This document shows, in pieces, positions 44,130 to 53,816 of a stretch of DNA of 62,500 bases. A program made the translations under genes and the position numbers. The notes beneath the pieces were generated by a model. It was not told where the DNA came from. It ran no database searches and saw only the letters and a program-made list of their open reading frames with translations. The DNA is from Segatella copri DSM 18205 (GTDB lineage Bacteria; Bacteroidota; Bacteroidia; Bacteroidales; Bacteroidaceae): positions 1 to 62,500 of the forward strand of contig NZ_CP102288.1 in assembly GCF_025151535.1 (NCBI RefSeq), given 5' to 3'. Positions within the stretch are counted from its first letter, which is position 1; every line of letters starts with the position of its first letter.

Positions 44130-46262
44130 TTATTTTGCAACGGGGAATACGTAATATTCTCTGTCTACATCGTAATCCAGAACCCACTGGTCAATCATCA
44201 CATTATCGTCTAAAGCCTTGATGGTTACGTTGTGACTGCCGCCAGGCAGCGTAACGTAGAAGCTCTTCAGCGTCTGTCCGCGCCACAGGTCAAACTTCCA
44301 GTCCTTTGAGTTGTAAACCTCCTTCAGCTGGCAGATTACCGGTTCGCCACGGTCTATGCTCACACTCACCCTCATGTTCTTTACAGCGTTGAGGAAGCAA
44401 GGAATAACGGCGATGGTGAAACGCGCATCACCGCTCTTGTCGCAGTAGAAATCATAGCTCAGACTGGCTCCCTTCGGCAATTTCACAGCCTTGCTGCTGT
44501 GACCTAACAGCGGACGGACGGTAATCTTCTCGGCTCCTTTTACGGCAGCCTGGGCAAGCGGCGATTCGGTAGCCTTGCTCCATTCGTAGGCATTCTTGGC
44601 AATGATGTCACCGATAACTACAGAGAGCGGCTTGAGATCGTTGCTGCGGTCGAAGGCATCTGCTTTCAGCCGCTTGATGTCGGCAGCAGGCAGTGTGCCC
44701 GGAATCTGCGGAGCCTGCATCTCTGTACCGTTGGTAAGGATGAAATTCTTCCATTTGCCGTTTCTGATGCGACTGTAGTAGGCATTGAGCTGCTTCAGTT
44801 TGTTGTAAGCATCGATGCTCACAGCCGCTGCAGCCTTTGCCTCATCGTCTTTATTAAACAGCCCCGGACGGGCGATGTGTCTTGCTTCCTGTGCCTCCAG
44901 CTCCTTTTCGGCTACGAAGGCAGCTAGGAATATCGGATATTTCACTACCTCGAAGAAACCGTCTTTCTGGTTCTGAGGCAGCATGCGTTCGATGGATTCA
45001 GTCTTCGCCTTCAGCAGATCGTAGCGGTAGAGGAAACGCTCCAGTTCGTTGCCGAATTCGCCTGAATGAAACTCAGTATCGCCGTAAGGCATCGCCATAT
45101 AAGCGGAATGGCGGATGCTGGTAAGGCGGTAATATTCTTCCATCAGAGGCATGATTTTCTTGCCTGTAATGGCGCCAAAGAATGCGTTGAGAGTGTTCTG
45201 GATATACGTCTTGCAACCTGCTTTCAGGGCGTTTTTATTCCACGCCAGGTTCATCATCATGGCTAGCTGGAAGGTTGACTGCTTCGGATTGGTAATGTTG
45301 GCTATCCAGGCACAGTCTTCGTCGTTGTGAGCGGCAGAGCGGTGCGATTTGCCGTGCTGGGCATTCTTGCTCTCCAGATAATCCTTGCTGTTGAGCATTT
45401 CGAGCAGCAGGCCCGGCGAGAGGTTGCTCATCTCCATCTGTGCATCCGAGCATACCAGCTTCACATTCTCGATGGTTTTGCGGTGTTTCTTCTTGTGCTT
45501 CTTGCCCACGAACTCCGTCACCTTGTAGTTTTCCGCCACGCAGATATCGAAACTGTCTACCACAGCCTTGTTGTAAGCAGCCTCGTGTCTGCCGTCTACC
45601 TGCCACAGCGTATTGGCTCTCAGGCGCAGCATCAATCGGGCGATGCGGCTGTAGTTCTGCGGTTTCATCCACTGGCTGTTGTTCAGGGCAAGTCCTCTGA
45701 ATTCTATTCTCGGAACCTCTATCCACTGCTGGTCTACAGGTGTATAGAGGCTCTTGCGCTGAGCAGGCTGCAGGTCGTTCCATGCCGCCAGAGGCGAAAC
45801 GCCAGCCAGCTCAGAGAGTTTCATGATGGCGTAAGCCGTTCCGCGGGCGTTGCTTCCGATAACGATGAGTTTCCCTTTCCTCGTACCTATGTAGAAAGCA
45901 TCCTTTGCGGTGATAATAAGATGCAGCGGCGCACCGAGTTTTTCTACTGCCGAAAACTCCTTGTTGGTGAGCTGGTCGAGCTGGTAAATCTGTATCGGAG
46001 CACCTGATTTTTCTTTCGCATCGAATCCGGTTACGGCTTTCATATCGCCCGCAAACTCCTTGAGGGCAATTTTTACTACCGGCGAAATGATAGAGTTGGT
46101 GGTATAAGATACTCTTCCGTAGCCGTCGGTCCAGTAAACGTTGGGTGCTGCGGTCTGAGTTTCCGTCTTCTTCACTTTGGTTTCGGTCAGCGCGTTGGCA
46201 TTCAGGCTAGAGAAGCAGGCCAGAGCCAAGGCTACGCCTAATATAATCTTTTTATATTTCAT
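44130..46262 (-). CDS. GH115-like secreted protein, catalytic loops apparently lost
   Basis: The 710-residue protein has a signal peptide (cleavage near ANALT). It follows the GH115 alpha-glucuronidase pattern: an N-terminal domain (GSNARGTAYAIMKLSELAGVSPL near 135-160, PRIEFRGLALNNSQW, then LMLRLRANTLWQ), an alpha-helical middle region (AWIANITNPKQ, LAMMMNLAWN, YRLTSIRHS) and a C-terminal beta-domain ending near VDREYYVFPVAK. It is shorter than usual for the family (about 830-950 residues). The segment that should carry the active-site MRG-x-HDG loop is replaced by unrelated sequence. It may be an inactive, binding-only relative. Its own promoter is at 46331. Confidence 0.7.
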   Translation of the reverse strand: MKYKKIILGVALALACFSSLNANALTETKVKKTETQTAAPNVYWTDGYGRVSYTTNSIISPVVKIALKEFAGDMKAVTGFDAKEKSGAPIQIYQLDQLTNKEFSAVEKLGAPLHLIITAKDAFYIGTRKGKLIVIGSNARGTAYAIMKLSELAGVSPLAAWNDLQPAQRKSLYTPVDQQWIEVPRIEFRGLALNNSQWMKPQNYSRIARLMLRLRANTLWQVDGRHEAAYNKAVVDSFDICVAENYKVTEFVGKKHKKKHRKTIENVKLVCSDAQMEMSNLSPGLLLEMLNSKDYLESKNAQHGKSHRSAAHNDEDCAWIANITNPKQSTFQLAMMMNLAWNKNALKAGCKTYIQNTLNAFFGAITGKKIMPLMEEYYRLTSIRHSAYMAMPYGDTEFHSGEFGNELERFLYRYDLLKAKTESIERMLPQNQKDGFFEVVKYPIFLAAFVAEKELEAQEARHIARPGLFNKDDEAKAAAAVSIDAYNKLKQLNAYYSRIRNGKWKNFILTNGTEMQAPQIPGTLPAADIKRLKADAFDRSNDLKPLSVVIGDIIAKNAYEWSKATESPLAQAAVKGAEKITVRPLLGHSSKAVKLPKGASLSYDFYCDKSGDARFTIAVIPCFLNAVKNMRVSVSIDRGEPVICQLKEVYNSKDWKFDLWRGQTLKSFYVTLPGGSHNVTIKALDDNVMIDQWVLDYDVDREYYVFPVAK

Positions 46263-46330
46263 TTTTCTTCCGTTTTTGTCTGTTCGGTTGTAGATTCGCT
46301 TTTGCTGAAACTACACATTTCTGCATTTTG

Positions 46331-46338
46331 CAAAGATA
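46331..46338 (-). promoter_or_regulatory. -7 box of the GH115-like gene
   Basis: CAAAGATA on the plus strand (TATCTTTG on the minus strand), 69 bp before the start codon. Confidence 0.68.
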
Positions 46339-46400
46339 CATAAAAGTGTTTAATATCTGAAATTATTTAGTTTTTATTTGCTTATTACATTATTTATTGT

Positions 46401-46408
46401 TACTTTTG
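46401..46408 (+). promoter_or_regulatory. mrp: -7 box of mrp
   Basis: TACTTTTG, 21 bp before the ATG, divergent from the GH115-like promoter. Confidence 0.7.
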
Positions 46409-46428
46409 CACCAAATAAATAAAAAGAA

Positions 46429-47532
46429 ATGATGACATTATATCCAAAATTGATTGAAGAGGCGCTTGCTACGGTGATTTATCCAGGCACCAAGAAGAAC
46501 CTCATAGAGAGCGAGATGCTGGCAGATACGCCTAGCATCAATGGTATGAAGGTGAAGGTGGTTCTTCTCTTTCCTCGTGATACGGATCCTTTCCTCAAGA
46601 GTACGGTGAAGGCGGCCGAGGCTGCCATCCATTATCATATTTCGAAAGATGTAGAGGTGGAAATCGTTACTGAGTTCAAGTCGGCTCCTCGTCCTGAGGT
46701 GGGCAAGATGCTGCCACAGGTGAAGAACGTCATTGCTGTAAGCTCTGGTAAGGGTGGAGTAGGCAAGAGCACCGTTTCTGCCAATCTCGCTATCGCCCTG
46801 GCTAAGTTGGGCTACAAGGTGGGTTTGCTCGATACGGATATCTTCGGTCCTTCCATGCCTAAGATGTTCGGTGTGGAGGAGGAGCGTCCTTATTCTGTTC
46901 ACAAGGACGGCAGAGACCTCATCGAACCTGTCGAGAAATATGGCGTGAAGCTCCTGAGTATCGGTTTCTTCGTAAGTCCTACTACTGCTACTCTGTGGCG
47001 CGGTGGAATGGCTTGTTCTGCCCTGAAGCAGCTGATTGCTGATGCTGACTGGGGTGAGTTGGATTACTTTATCCTCGATACGCCTCCTGGCACAAGCGAT
47101 ATTCATCTTACGCTGCTCCAGACGCTTTCCATTACGGGTGCAGTTATCGTAAGTACGCCTCAGCAGGTGGCGCTTGCCGATGCGAGAAAGGGTATTGACA
47201 TGTATCAGAATGATAAGGTGAATGTGCCTATCCTCGGACTAATCGAGAACATGGCTTACTTTACGCCTGCCGAGCTGCCTGAGAACAAGTATTATATCTT
47301 TGGTAAGGAGGGTTGCAAGAACCTCGCCAAGGAAATGAATGTGCCTCTGCTCGCCCAGATTCCTATCGTTCAGAGCATCTGCGAGGGTGGTGATGATGGT
47401 GCGCCTGCTGCTACCAAGGTTGATTCCATTACCGGTCAGGCATTCCTTAGCCTTGCCCAAAGCGTAGTAACGGTGGTGAACCGCAGAAATGCCGAGAAGG
47501 CTCCAACCAAGATTGTTAGTACACACAAGTAG
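46429..47532 (+). CDS. mrp: Mrp/ApbC-type iron-sulfur carrier ATPase
   Basis: The 367-residue protein has an N-terminal MIP18/DUF59-like domain (about 1-80) and a P-loop ATPase domain with SGKGGVGKST at about 106-115 and LDTDIFGPSMPKMFG. Such proteins load [4Fe-4S] clusters onto target enzymes. The CxxC motif that usually holds the bridging cluster near the C-terminus is not seen; the equivalent place reads NMAYFTPAELPENKYYIFG with one Cys further on. I believe this is common in Bacteroidota, but have not checked. Confidence 0.9.
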   Translation: MMTLYPKLIEEALATVIYPGTKKNLIESEMLADTPSINGMKVKVVLLFPRDTDPFLKSTVKAAEAAIHYHISKDVEVEIVTEFKSAPRPEVGKMLPQVKNVIAVSSGKGGVGKSTVSANLAIALAKLGYKVGLLDTDIFGPSMPKMFGVEEERPYSVHKDGRDLIEPVEKYGVKLLSIGFFVSPTTATLWRGGMACSALKQLIADADWGELDYFILDTPPGTSDIHLTLLQTLSITGAVIVSTPQQVALADARKGIDMYQNDKVNVPILGLIENMAYFTPAELPENKYYIFGKEGCKNLAKEMNVPLLAQIPIVQSICEGGDDGAPAATKVDSITGQAFLSLAQSVVTVVNRRNAEKAPTKIVSTHK

Positions 47533-47562
47533 TAAATATCCTATTTGATAAGGGTATAAAAT

Positions 47563-47603
47563 AAAAAGCTAGGATTGCCCTCAAGCAGTCCTAGCTTTTT
47601 TTT
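47563..47603. terminator. Bidirectional terminator between mrp and the efflux operon
   Basis: AAAGCTAGGA pairs with TCCTAGCTTT, with T runs on the plus strand and A-rich sequence on the left that acts likewise for the minus strand. Confidence 0.85.
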
Positions 47604-47610
47604 ATCAGAG

Positions 47611-47714
47611 GAGTTAACAGGTTAACAGTTAACAGCCCATTTTTTATAGTTTATAGTTGAAAGTTTATAATTTATAGGCTTAGCCGTTAGCAAGATTGCT
47701 ATAAACTTTTAACT
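47611..47714. repeat. Half-copy of the GTTAACAG repeat and an imperfect inverted repeat
   Basis: GTTAACAGGTTAACAGTTAA (47613-47632) matches the arm of the element at 43735-43887. Next to it AGTTGAAAGTTTATA (47655-47669) and TATAAACTTTTAACT (47700-47714) form a 15-bp inverted repeat with one mismatch. Confidence 0.6.
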
Positions 47715-47722
47715 CTAAACTC

Positions 47723-48982
47723 TTAACTATCAACTATTTCTTCCGCCTCATCCTCTTCTTCTGCTACTTCGGCAGTAAGGTTTACCTTGAGTCTTGCCGA
47801 TCTCAGTTGCTGCCTGAAAACCAGGCAGGTAGCGAGAAAATAGATACCGGTCTGAATCCAGAGTGCTCTGAATTCCGGCAGAATATCTGAAAGCGAAGCA
47901 CCCATACTGCTGATTCTGAGGAACCCACGGATGCCGAAAGTGGATGGGAAAACCCACGAAAATCCTTGCCAAAAGCCTGGAATATTGCTCAATGGCCATG
48001 AAACTCCCGTCATAAAAAGCAACGGAACGGAGGTAAATACCACCAGAAGCATCACATTTTCACGATATCTTACCAGACACGACAGCATCAGACCGAAGAA
48101 AACGCACGAAAGAATGTAAGGAAGGAGGAAACCGAGAATGGTGGTCCACGTTACCATACTTACAAAACTGAACAGCTTGGGAACTACCAGCGTAAGATAC
48201 ATTCCCATCACGGCATAAATCATGAAATAAACCAATGCCTTGCCGAAAACAATGCGGAAAATACCGCCATAATGCTCGCTTACCGGTATGAGTTCGCGGC
48301 TTCTGTTGAGTTCTCTTGATGTTCCCGCTGCCATTCCTATGCCCAGCAGCATCGTCTGCTGCAGGATAAGAACCAGCACAGCCGGCAGAATGGCATTTCC
48401 GTAACCTCCTGTCGTGTTGAATATCGGAACCTCATCAAAGGCGAGCGGCTCGGTGGTAATCTCATCGTCTCTATCCGTAAATCCTCCAGCCTGTGTTATC
48501 TGGATGCTCGAGTTGATGTGGCTGGCTACGGCCTGCGAGGTCTGATAAATCGCTTTATAGGTCAGCATCAGACTCATATCGCAGTAAACTCCCACATGCG
48601 CCTGTTCGCCCCGGTTCAGCTTCGTATCGAAGTCGGCAGGGAAGTAAAGGATTCCGTGAACCGCCTGTCTGCGCACCAGTTCCTTCGCCTCGTCCAGACT
48701 GTTGCAGTAATAGGTAGCCTTGGCGTCTGGTGAAGCATCATAATCGCGGATAAACTCGCGAGAACTGTGACTGTGGCTTAGGTCCACAATCGCCGTATCC
48801 ACTTCTCTCACCACCTCGTTGTTGTAAATCCACGAGTAGAGCAGCGGATAACCCAGCGGCACCAGAATGCAGAAAATGAGCACACCCTCATCGCGGAAAA
48901 CATTGCGCATTTCCGTCTTCCAGATATAGCACATGTCCCAGATGCCATTGATAATCTTATATAATAAATTACTTTTCTTCAT
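47723..48982 (-). CDS. ABC-2 type permease (second of pair)
   Basis: The 419-residue protein has one N-terminal membrane helix (about 30-52), a large extracytoplasmic region (about 55-220) and five C-terminal helices (about 225-400), the layout of YhbS/YbhR-like ABC-2 export permeases. It ends in an acidic tail (AEVAEEEDEAEEI). Its ATG overlaps the stop codon of the first permease gene by one base (TAATG), so translation is coupled. It is the last gene of the efflux operon. Confidence 0.87.
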   Translation of the reverse strand: MKKSNLLYKIINGIWDMCYIWKTEMRNVFRDEGVLIFCILVPLGYPLLYSWIYNNEVVREVDTAIVDLSHSHSSREFIRDYDASPDAKATYYCNSLDEAKELVRRQAVHGILYFPADFDTKLNRGEQAHVGVYCDMSLMLTYKAIYQTSQAVASHINSSIQITQAGGFTDRDDEITTEPLAFDEVPIFNTTGGYGNAILPAVLVLILQQTMLLGIGMAAGTSRELNRSRELIPVSEHYGGIFRIVFGKALVYFMIYAVMGMYLTLVVPKLFSFVSMVTWTTILGFLLPYILSCVFFGLMLSCLVRYRENVMLLVVFTSVPLLFMTGVSWPLSNIPGFWQGFSWVFPSTFGIRGFLRISSMGASLSDILPEFRALWIQTGIYFLATCLVFRQQLRSARLKVNLTAEVAEEEDEAEEIVDS

Positions 48983-50145
48983 TACGGTAAGTATTTATAT
49001 ACCAGCATTGCCTTCTTGATGTTCCAGACAGTGAGCATAGGCAGGGCGCAGAACAGCACCATTGCGCCCCAGTGGAGCACAGCATCGCCCATAGGGAAAC
49101 CATTGAAGATGTTTATCTGGTAAATCATATAATAGTGACGCATCGGGAAAAGCTGGCCGATAGCCTGGATCGGTGAATCCATCGAGAAGAGCGGATAGGT
49201 GGCTCCGCAGATGGAGAAACTCACCACGCCCCACAACGAACAGATACTCATCGACATGCGCAATGAAGGCATCAGTCCGAAGGTAAAGATGCCGAAACAC
49301 TGGCAGGAGAGTACGCTCAGAACGCCTAACAGGATGATAGGCAGCGCGCCGCCCGGATGTGGAAACTGTAATACATAATAGATGTAGAATTCGAACAGCA
49401 GGAAGATACTCAGGAAGATGAGTGTCTGTGGCAGCATCTTACCTGCAATGGCGAGATAAGGATTGTTGCCTGCCATCCGCATCCAGTCTCTTGCCCGGTT
49501 GAACTTCAGTTCCGTACCTATAGAATAAGGTGTAATCAGGAAGATGAACAGCATGATGAGTCCCGGCACCATTACGCTCGAAAGATAATAGTTGTAGTTG
49601 GCGTATGGGTTACCTATCATGTGCAGATCTACGACGATAGGCTGCAGGAAGGTCATGATTTCATCGTTCGTCTTTCCCAGCGCCGAAAGTTTCGCCATTC
49701 CTGCCGCCGCACCTCCCAGGGTAGAGATGGTTTTCAGATCGCGGAAGAGCAGGGAGCCGGCTGCCAGCGATACGCTGCTGTAATAGAATGAAATCTTAGG
49801 CTGCTTCTGGGCCATCAGGCCTGCCTCCGTTCCGTCAGGAATCAGCAGAAAAGCGTAGATTTCGTTCTTCTGGATAGCATGTCTTGCCTCTGTCATGTTC
49901 TCGTAATGAGCCACTACCTTGGTAGTCTGGAAGGCATCAAGCTTATGCACCAGCTGGCGCGATGTGGCGGAGTTGTCCTGATCTACTATGCCCACAGGCA
50001 TGTCGGTAGGCACTCCTCCCTTCATCAGCGTGGTGAAGAAAATCACCACCACGATGGGGAAGATGACCATGCAGAAGAGATAAATGGGATTCTTCCACAT
50101 GATGCCGCATTCTCTGAGGGCTATATGATATAATTTCTTAAACAT
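48982..50145 (-). CDS. ABC-2 type permease (first of pair)
   Basis: The 387-residue protein has the same layout as its partner: first helix at about 20-42 (IYLFCMVIFPIVVVIFFTTLM), a periplasmic domain and a C-terminal helical bundle starting at about 175. The two probably form a heterodimer. It begins 5 bp after the membrane-fusion gene. No ATP-binding subunit lies in the operon. Confidence 0.87.
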   Translation of the reverse strand: MFKKLYHIALRECGIMWKNPIYLFCMVIFPIVVVIFFTTLMKGGVPTDMPVGIVDQDNSATSRQLVHKLDAFQTTKVVAHYENMTEARHAIQKNEIYAFLLIPDGTEAGLMAQKQPKISFYYSSVSLAAGSLLFRDLKTISTLGGAAAGMAKLSALGKTNDEIMTFLQPIVVDLHMIGNPYANYNYYLSSVMVPGLIMLFIFLITPYSIGTELKFNRARDWMRMAGNNPYLAIAGKMLPQTLIFLSIFLLFEFYIYYVLQFPHPGGALPIILLGVLSVLSCQCFGIFTFGLMPSLRMSMSICSLWGVVSFSICGATYPLFSMDSPIQAIGQLFPMRHYYMIYQINIFNGFPMGDAVLHWGAMVLFCALPMLTVWNIKKAMLVYKYLP

Positions 50146-50150
50146 AGATG

Positions 50151-51134
50151 TTATTTAATGATGAGTGACATTCCCGGGCGCAATCCCTCAATCTTTGTGA
50201 CAGGACGGGCCTTCACCTCGAATGTCTTGCGGTCGTAGTCGCCATTATCCTTGGTTGCCTTCCAGGTAGCGTAAGAGCCCTGGTCTTTCAGGTAGTAAAC
50301 CTTCATCTTGATGTCCTTGTTGAAGGCAGGAACGTATGCGGTGAACTCATCGCCCTTGTTCAGACCCTTGAGATGGTCTTCGCGAACATTGAAGGTTCCC
50401 CACATATCGCTCATGATAGAGATGCTCATGATAGGAGAGCCGAGGCCTACCAGCTCGCCTACCTTAGGATAGACATTGCTAACCTCGCCCTCGCACTGGG
50501 CAATCTGAACGGTCTCTTTCAGAAGATTCTTCACTACATCCACAGCGCTCTTCGAAGCCTGGGTGTTGTTGGCAGCCATGCGCTTCTCCTGTTCGCGGGC
50601 GCCATTCTTCGCCATATCGTACTGACTTCTGGCAGCAGCCACCTGAGCCTCTGTAGCCTTGTAGGCTGCGTAAGCCTCATCGCGTTTCTGACCGCTGATT
50701 ACACCCTCGTTGAAGAGGTTCTGCATGCGGTCGTAGGTCTTCTTGGCTATGGTTGCGGCAGCTTCAGCCTGCTGGACCAACTGGTAAGCGCCCTGAATCT
50801 GCTCCTTGCGTGCACCTGCATCTGTCAGGTCCTTCATCGCCTCGGCTGCAGCGTTGGTAGCCTGGAGCATCTGTTCCTGCGATTTCATTTCCGGCACTTC
50901 GAGGATGGCGAGCGTATCGCCCACATGAACGTAATCGCCTTCCTGAACGCGGAGTTCTACCACGCGTCCTGGCAGTTTGCAGGATACTCTGTATTCTGAT
51001 ACTTCTACCTCGCCCTGAATGGTGTCATCCTTCTGTTCCAAAGTGAAGAAACCGATGACGCCTACGAGAATGACTACTGCTGTAAAACCGATTACAGCGA
51101 GCAATATGTTGTTATGCTGTGATTTCTTAGACAT
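50151..51134 (-). CDS. HlyD/EmrA-type membrane fusion protein
   Basis: The 327-residue protein has one membrane helix (about 8-30, LLAVIGFTAVVILVGVIGFF), then lipoyl-like halves (VSEYRVSCKLPGRVVELRVQ near 43-62 and GEVSNVYPKVGELVGLG near 215) around a long coiled coil (about 85-200), and a beta-barrel. It bridges the ABC-2 permeases and the TolC-like channel. It lies 33 bp after the TolC-like gene. Confidence 0.9.
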   Translation of the reverse strand: MSKKSQHNNILLAVIGFTAVVILVGVIGFFTLEQKDDTIQGEVEVSEYRVSCKLPGRVVELRVQEGDYVHVGDTLAILEVPEMKSQEQMLQATNAAAEAMKDLTDAGARKEQIQGAYQLVQQAEAAATIAKKTYDRMQNLFNEGVISGQKRDEAYAAYKATEAQVAAARSQYDMAKNGAREQEKRMAANNTQASKSAVDVVKNLLKETVQIAQCEGEVSNVYPKVGELVGLGSPIMSISIMSDMWGTFNVREDHLKGLNKGDEFTAYVPAFNKDIKMKVYYLKDQGSYATWKATKDNGDYDRKTFEVKARPVTKIEGLRPGMSLIIK

Positions 51135-51167
51135 TTGCTTAATCTGAATTTAAATTTGTTATTATTA

Positions 51168-52676
51168 TTACTGCAGGATACCGAGCGCCTTGTTCAGCCC
51201 AACCTGAGTCAGCTTCACGTCGATTTCTGCATCAATCTTCTGGCTCTGTGCTTTCTGCCAGGCAGTCTGTGCAGCCATCACGTCGGTAACCTCCATCACG
51301 CCTTCCTTGAAACCGAGGTTGGCGCATCTCAGGTTCTCATCTGCACTGGCGATGTTCTTCATTGCCATGTTGAGCTTCTTCTGGGCTTCCTTTACCTTAA
51401 ACTGGCTTTGGGTAATCTGCAGATGAATCTTCTCTCTCGTATCATCCAGGTTCATCTGGGCGATATTGCTGGCAGCCTTGGCGGCTCTCACCTTGTAGGC
51501 GCCGTCGAACCAGTTCCATACTGGAACATGAACCATCACGCCTACGTTCCAGACTCCGGTAAACTTCTTCTGGAAACCATTGAATACGTTCGGGTTCGAA
51601 ATCATGTAGCCGCCTGTCAGCATGACGTGAGGCAGATTGATGGCGCGAACCATATTGGTAGCTGCTTTAGAGATGTCGAGCGCATTCTGCAGCATGCGGA
51701 GCTCCGGACGGGTGTTCAGTGCCGAATCCTGTGCTGCCACTTTCTGCTGCTCGGTGTCAACAGGAGTTCCTGATAAAGCCAGGGTTTCCTTATCTTCATC
51801 GGCAAGTGTGATTTCCTGGTTCATCGGAATGCCGCAGAGCTGGCAGAGCAGCATCTTCGACAGAGCGAGTCCGTCTTCTGCCTGGGTAATCTGCATCTCA
51901 GCCTCGTTCACTTTCACGTCTACCTTCAGTCCGTCTGCCTTGGTGGCTACTCCCTGCTGAATCATCTTATGAACATCCTCGTTCAGTTTCTTTACGAGGT
52001 CGCGGTAACTGATGGCGAGTTTCTGCTTCTGCTTCAGCGAAACGGCGAGCCAGTAAGCCTGGTCTATGCTGTAGAGCGTGCTCTGGGTCTGCTGGTCGAG
52101 ATCATTCTCGGCAATCTGCTCTCCGATGTCTGCAATCTTGTTGGCTGCAATGATGGCTCCACCCATATAGATAGGTTGGCGAACCATCACGCTTCCTGCC
52201 CAGATATTGCGGGTGTCGGTGCGGAAAGCATCTACCACTTTCTCTCCCAGCGCATTGCCTTGCTGCTGCAGGGGTCCCAGTCTCTCATTCATCAGTCCGC
52301 CTATCTGCTGCGCTATCTCCGGGGTAATCATTCCCTGACTTACAAGTTGGCTCAACAGATTGCTGGCTCCTCCCGATATGCCTCCGGTAACGGTAGAGCC
52401 GATATTGCTGAATGTTGATTTCTGACCGTCGTTCAGCAGCGAAATCTCCCTGCTGAACCATTCGTAACCGCCTAAAGCATCTACTTTAGGAAGATATTTG
52501 GTACGTGCCGATTTCTTCATGTTGTACGCCACGTCTTTCTTGAGCTTCGAGGCATTGAGCTGCTTGTTGTTGCGCAGCGCCATGGCACGGCAACTGTCAA
52601 GGCTCAGCGTTTGTGCCTGAGCCCCGACAGGAATCAATGCTCCCATCAGCATGATAAGAGTTATATATTTTTTCAT
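51168..52676 (-). CDS. TolC-family outer-membrane efflux protein
   Basis: The 502-residue protein has a signal peptide (ends GAQAQ, residue 22). The OEP pattern of paired long helices is clear (LSLDSCRAMALRNNKQLNAS at the start; IYLGxA-type helices later, including KEAQKKLNMAMKNI). It is the first gene of the operon TolC-HlyD-permease-permease. The load carried is unknown; toxic compounds or lipids are typical for YhiI/YbhG-like systems. Confidence 0.9.
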   Translation of the reverse strand: MKKYITLIMLMGALIPVGAQAQTLSLDSCRAMALRNNKQLNASKLKKDVAYNMKKSARTKYLPKVDALGGYEWFSREISLLNDGQKSTFSNIGSTVTGGISGGASNLLSQLVSQGMITPEIAQQIGGLMNERLGPLQQQGNALGEKVVDAFRTDTRNIWAGSVMVRQPIYMGGAIIAANKIADIGEQIAENDLDQQTQSTLYSIDQAYWLAVSLKQKQKLAISYRDLVKKLNEDVHKMIQQGVATKADGLKVDVKVNEAEMQITQAEDGLALSKMLLCQLCGIPMNQEITLADEDKETLALSGTPVDTEQQKVAAQDSALNTRPELRMLQNALDISKAATNMVRAINLPHVMLTGGYMISNPNVFNGFQKKFTGVWNVGVMVHVPVWNWFDGAYKVRAAKAASNIAQMNLDDTREKIHLQITQSQFKVKEAQKKLNMAMKNIASADENLRCANLGFKEGVMEVTDVMAAQTAWQKAQSQKIDAEIDVKLTQVGLNKALGILQ

Positions 52677-52708
52677 CCTTTGTTTATAATATTATATAAT
52701 ATTAGATG

Positions 52709-52716
52709 CAAAATTA
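52709..52716 (-). promoter_or_regulatory. -7 box of the efflux operon
   Basis: CAAAATTA on the plus strand (TAATTTTG on the minus strand), 33 bp before the start codon. Confidence 0.65.
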
Positions 52717-52841
52717 TGGAATTATTCTTAAATGACAAAGAAATTTTGTTTATCAAATCTTTAAGAATCAAAAAATATATTGCATTGTGGAAAAATAGAA
52801 CATACCTTCTGGTTTTCCGTAATCCCTTAATCGTCTGTTTC

Positions 52842-53741
52842 TTAGAAATTCACCCGTTCTGTCTCGCCCCAGGTAGGGTCTACGGTAATGCCTATTCCAC
52901 CACCCGTACTGTCGTCTCCGCCACCGAATCCGTCAGCAATGGAAATCTCGGTATAGGCTGTATGGTTCTGATGGATTTTCAAATCGGCTTTTTCAAAACT
53001 CTTTACCACCTTTGCATCGGCATCCAGAAAGCTGATACTCATCTTGATGTTCTTCTCTTCTTCATGTGGGAAGGTGTAGACGGTAAAGTCTCTGCCGCCA
53101 TCTTCCATACTGAAATTCTCGGTCTGACGGCTGTTCACGCAGCCGAATCCGGTGGTTGCATCCAGGGTGCTGCTGCCGCCGGTATAATAGAACTTGATGC
53201 TCCTGATTTCTTCGGGAATGGTTTCGTCGGTAATATGTAACTTGAAGGCACCAACCGCTCGCCTCAGGTTGATGTCGGAGGTGGCGCCCTCTTCGTTTAC
53301 GCTCAACCTGCCGTAATAATAAAAGGTGTCGGTAAGTTTGTTGCTTGCAAACTTCACCTTCTCGGGTGCGCTGATAGAGCAGTTTCCCTTTCCGTTATGG
53401 GCAATCACCACCAGCCGGTATTCTCCTTCGTCCAGACTTACATAGGCTGTTCCGAAGCCATTGTCTGTTGAAAGCTGGTTCACCGTCTCCAGTTTCTCCT
53501 CTCCGTCAAAGATGGCAAGTGTCAGTCTGGAGCACACATCGCTCAGCGCCATCTGCTTGTCGGCAGCTTTGGTTGTCAGCAGACTTGTGCCTTCTATTTT
53601 CTGCACATGGATAGTTACATTGGCGTTTGCCTCACGTGATTTTCCGGTTGTTTCGTCAATCGAAAACTTCTCGCATGAAGTAAGCGTCGCTACGAGCATC
53701 AGCAACAGGGATGCCAGTAACCGATAGGTCTTCTTACTCAT
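52842..53741 (-). CDS. FimB/Mfa2-family fimbrial anchor lipoprotein
   Basis: The 299-residue protein has a signal peptide with lipobox (LVATLTSC, Cys at about 23). The following region resembles the Mfa2/FimB family (PF08842): DVCSRLTLAIFDGEEKLETV, then EGEYRLVVIAHNGKGN and SDINLRRAVGAFKLHI. These lipoproteins anchor or end short fimbriae on the cell surface. No structural fimbrillin gene is adjacent, so it is either a lone anchor or works with subunits coded elsewhere. It has its own promoter at 53817. The C-terminal Gly-rich stretch (GFGGGDDSTGGGIG) probably forms a flexible tail. Confidence 0.75.
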   Translation of the reverse strand: MSKKTYRLLASLLLMLVATLTSCEKFSIDETTGKSREANANVTIHVQKIEGTSLLTTKAADKQMALSDVCSRLTLAIFDGEEKLETVNQLSTDNGFGTAYVSLDEGEYRLVVIAHNGKGNCSISAPEKVKFASNKLTDTFYYYGRLSVNEEGATSDINLRRAVGAFKLHITDETIPEEIRSIKFYYTGGSSTLDATTGFGCVNSRQTENFSMEDGGRDFTVYTFPHEEEKNIKMSISFLDADAKVVKSFEKADLKIHQNHTAYTEISIADGFGGGDDSTGGGIGITVDPTWGETERVNF

Positions 53742-53816
53742 AACCGTTCTTATTTACTAGTTGCTCTATGCGTTATCTCGGAGTTTCCTCGGGCATAAAG
53801 ATGTGGCAAATATACG

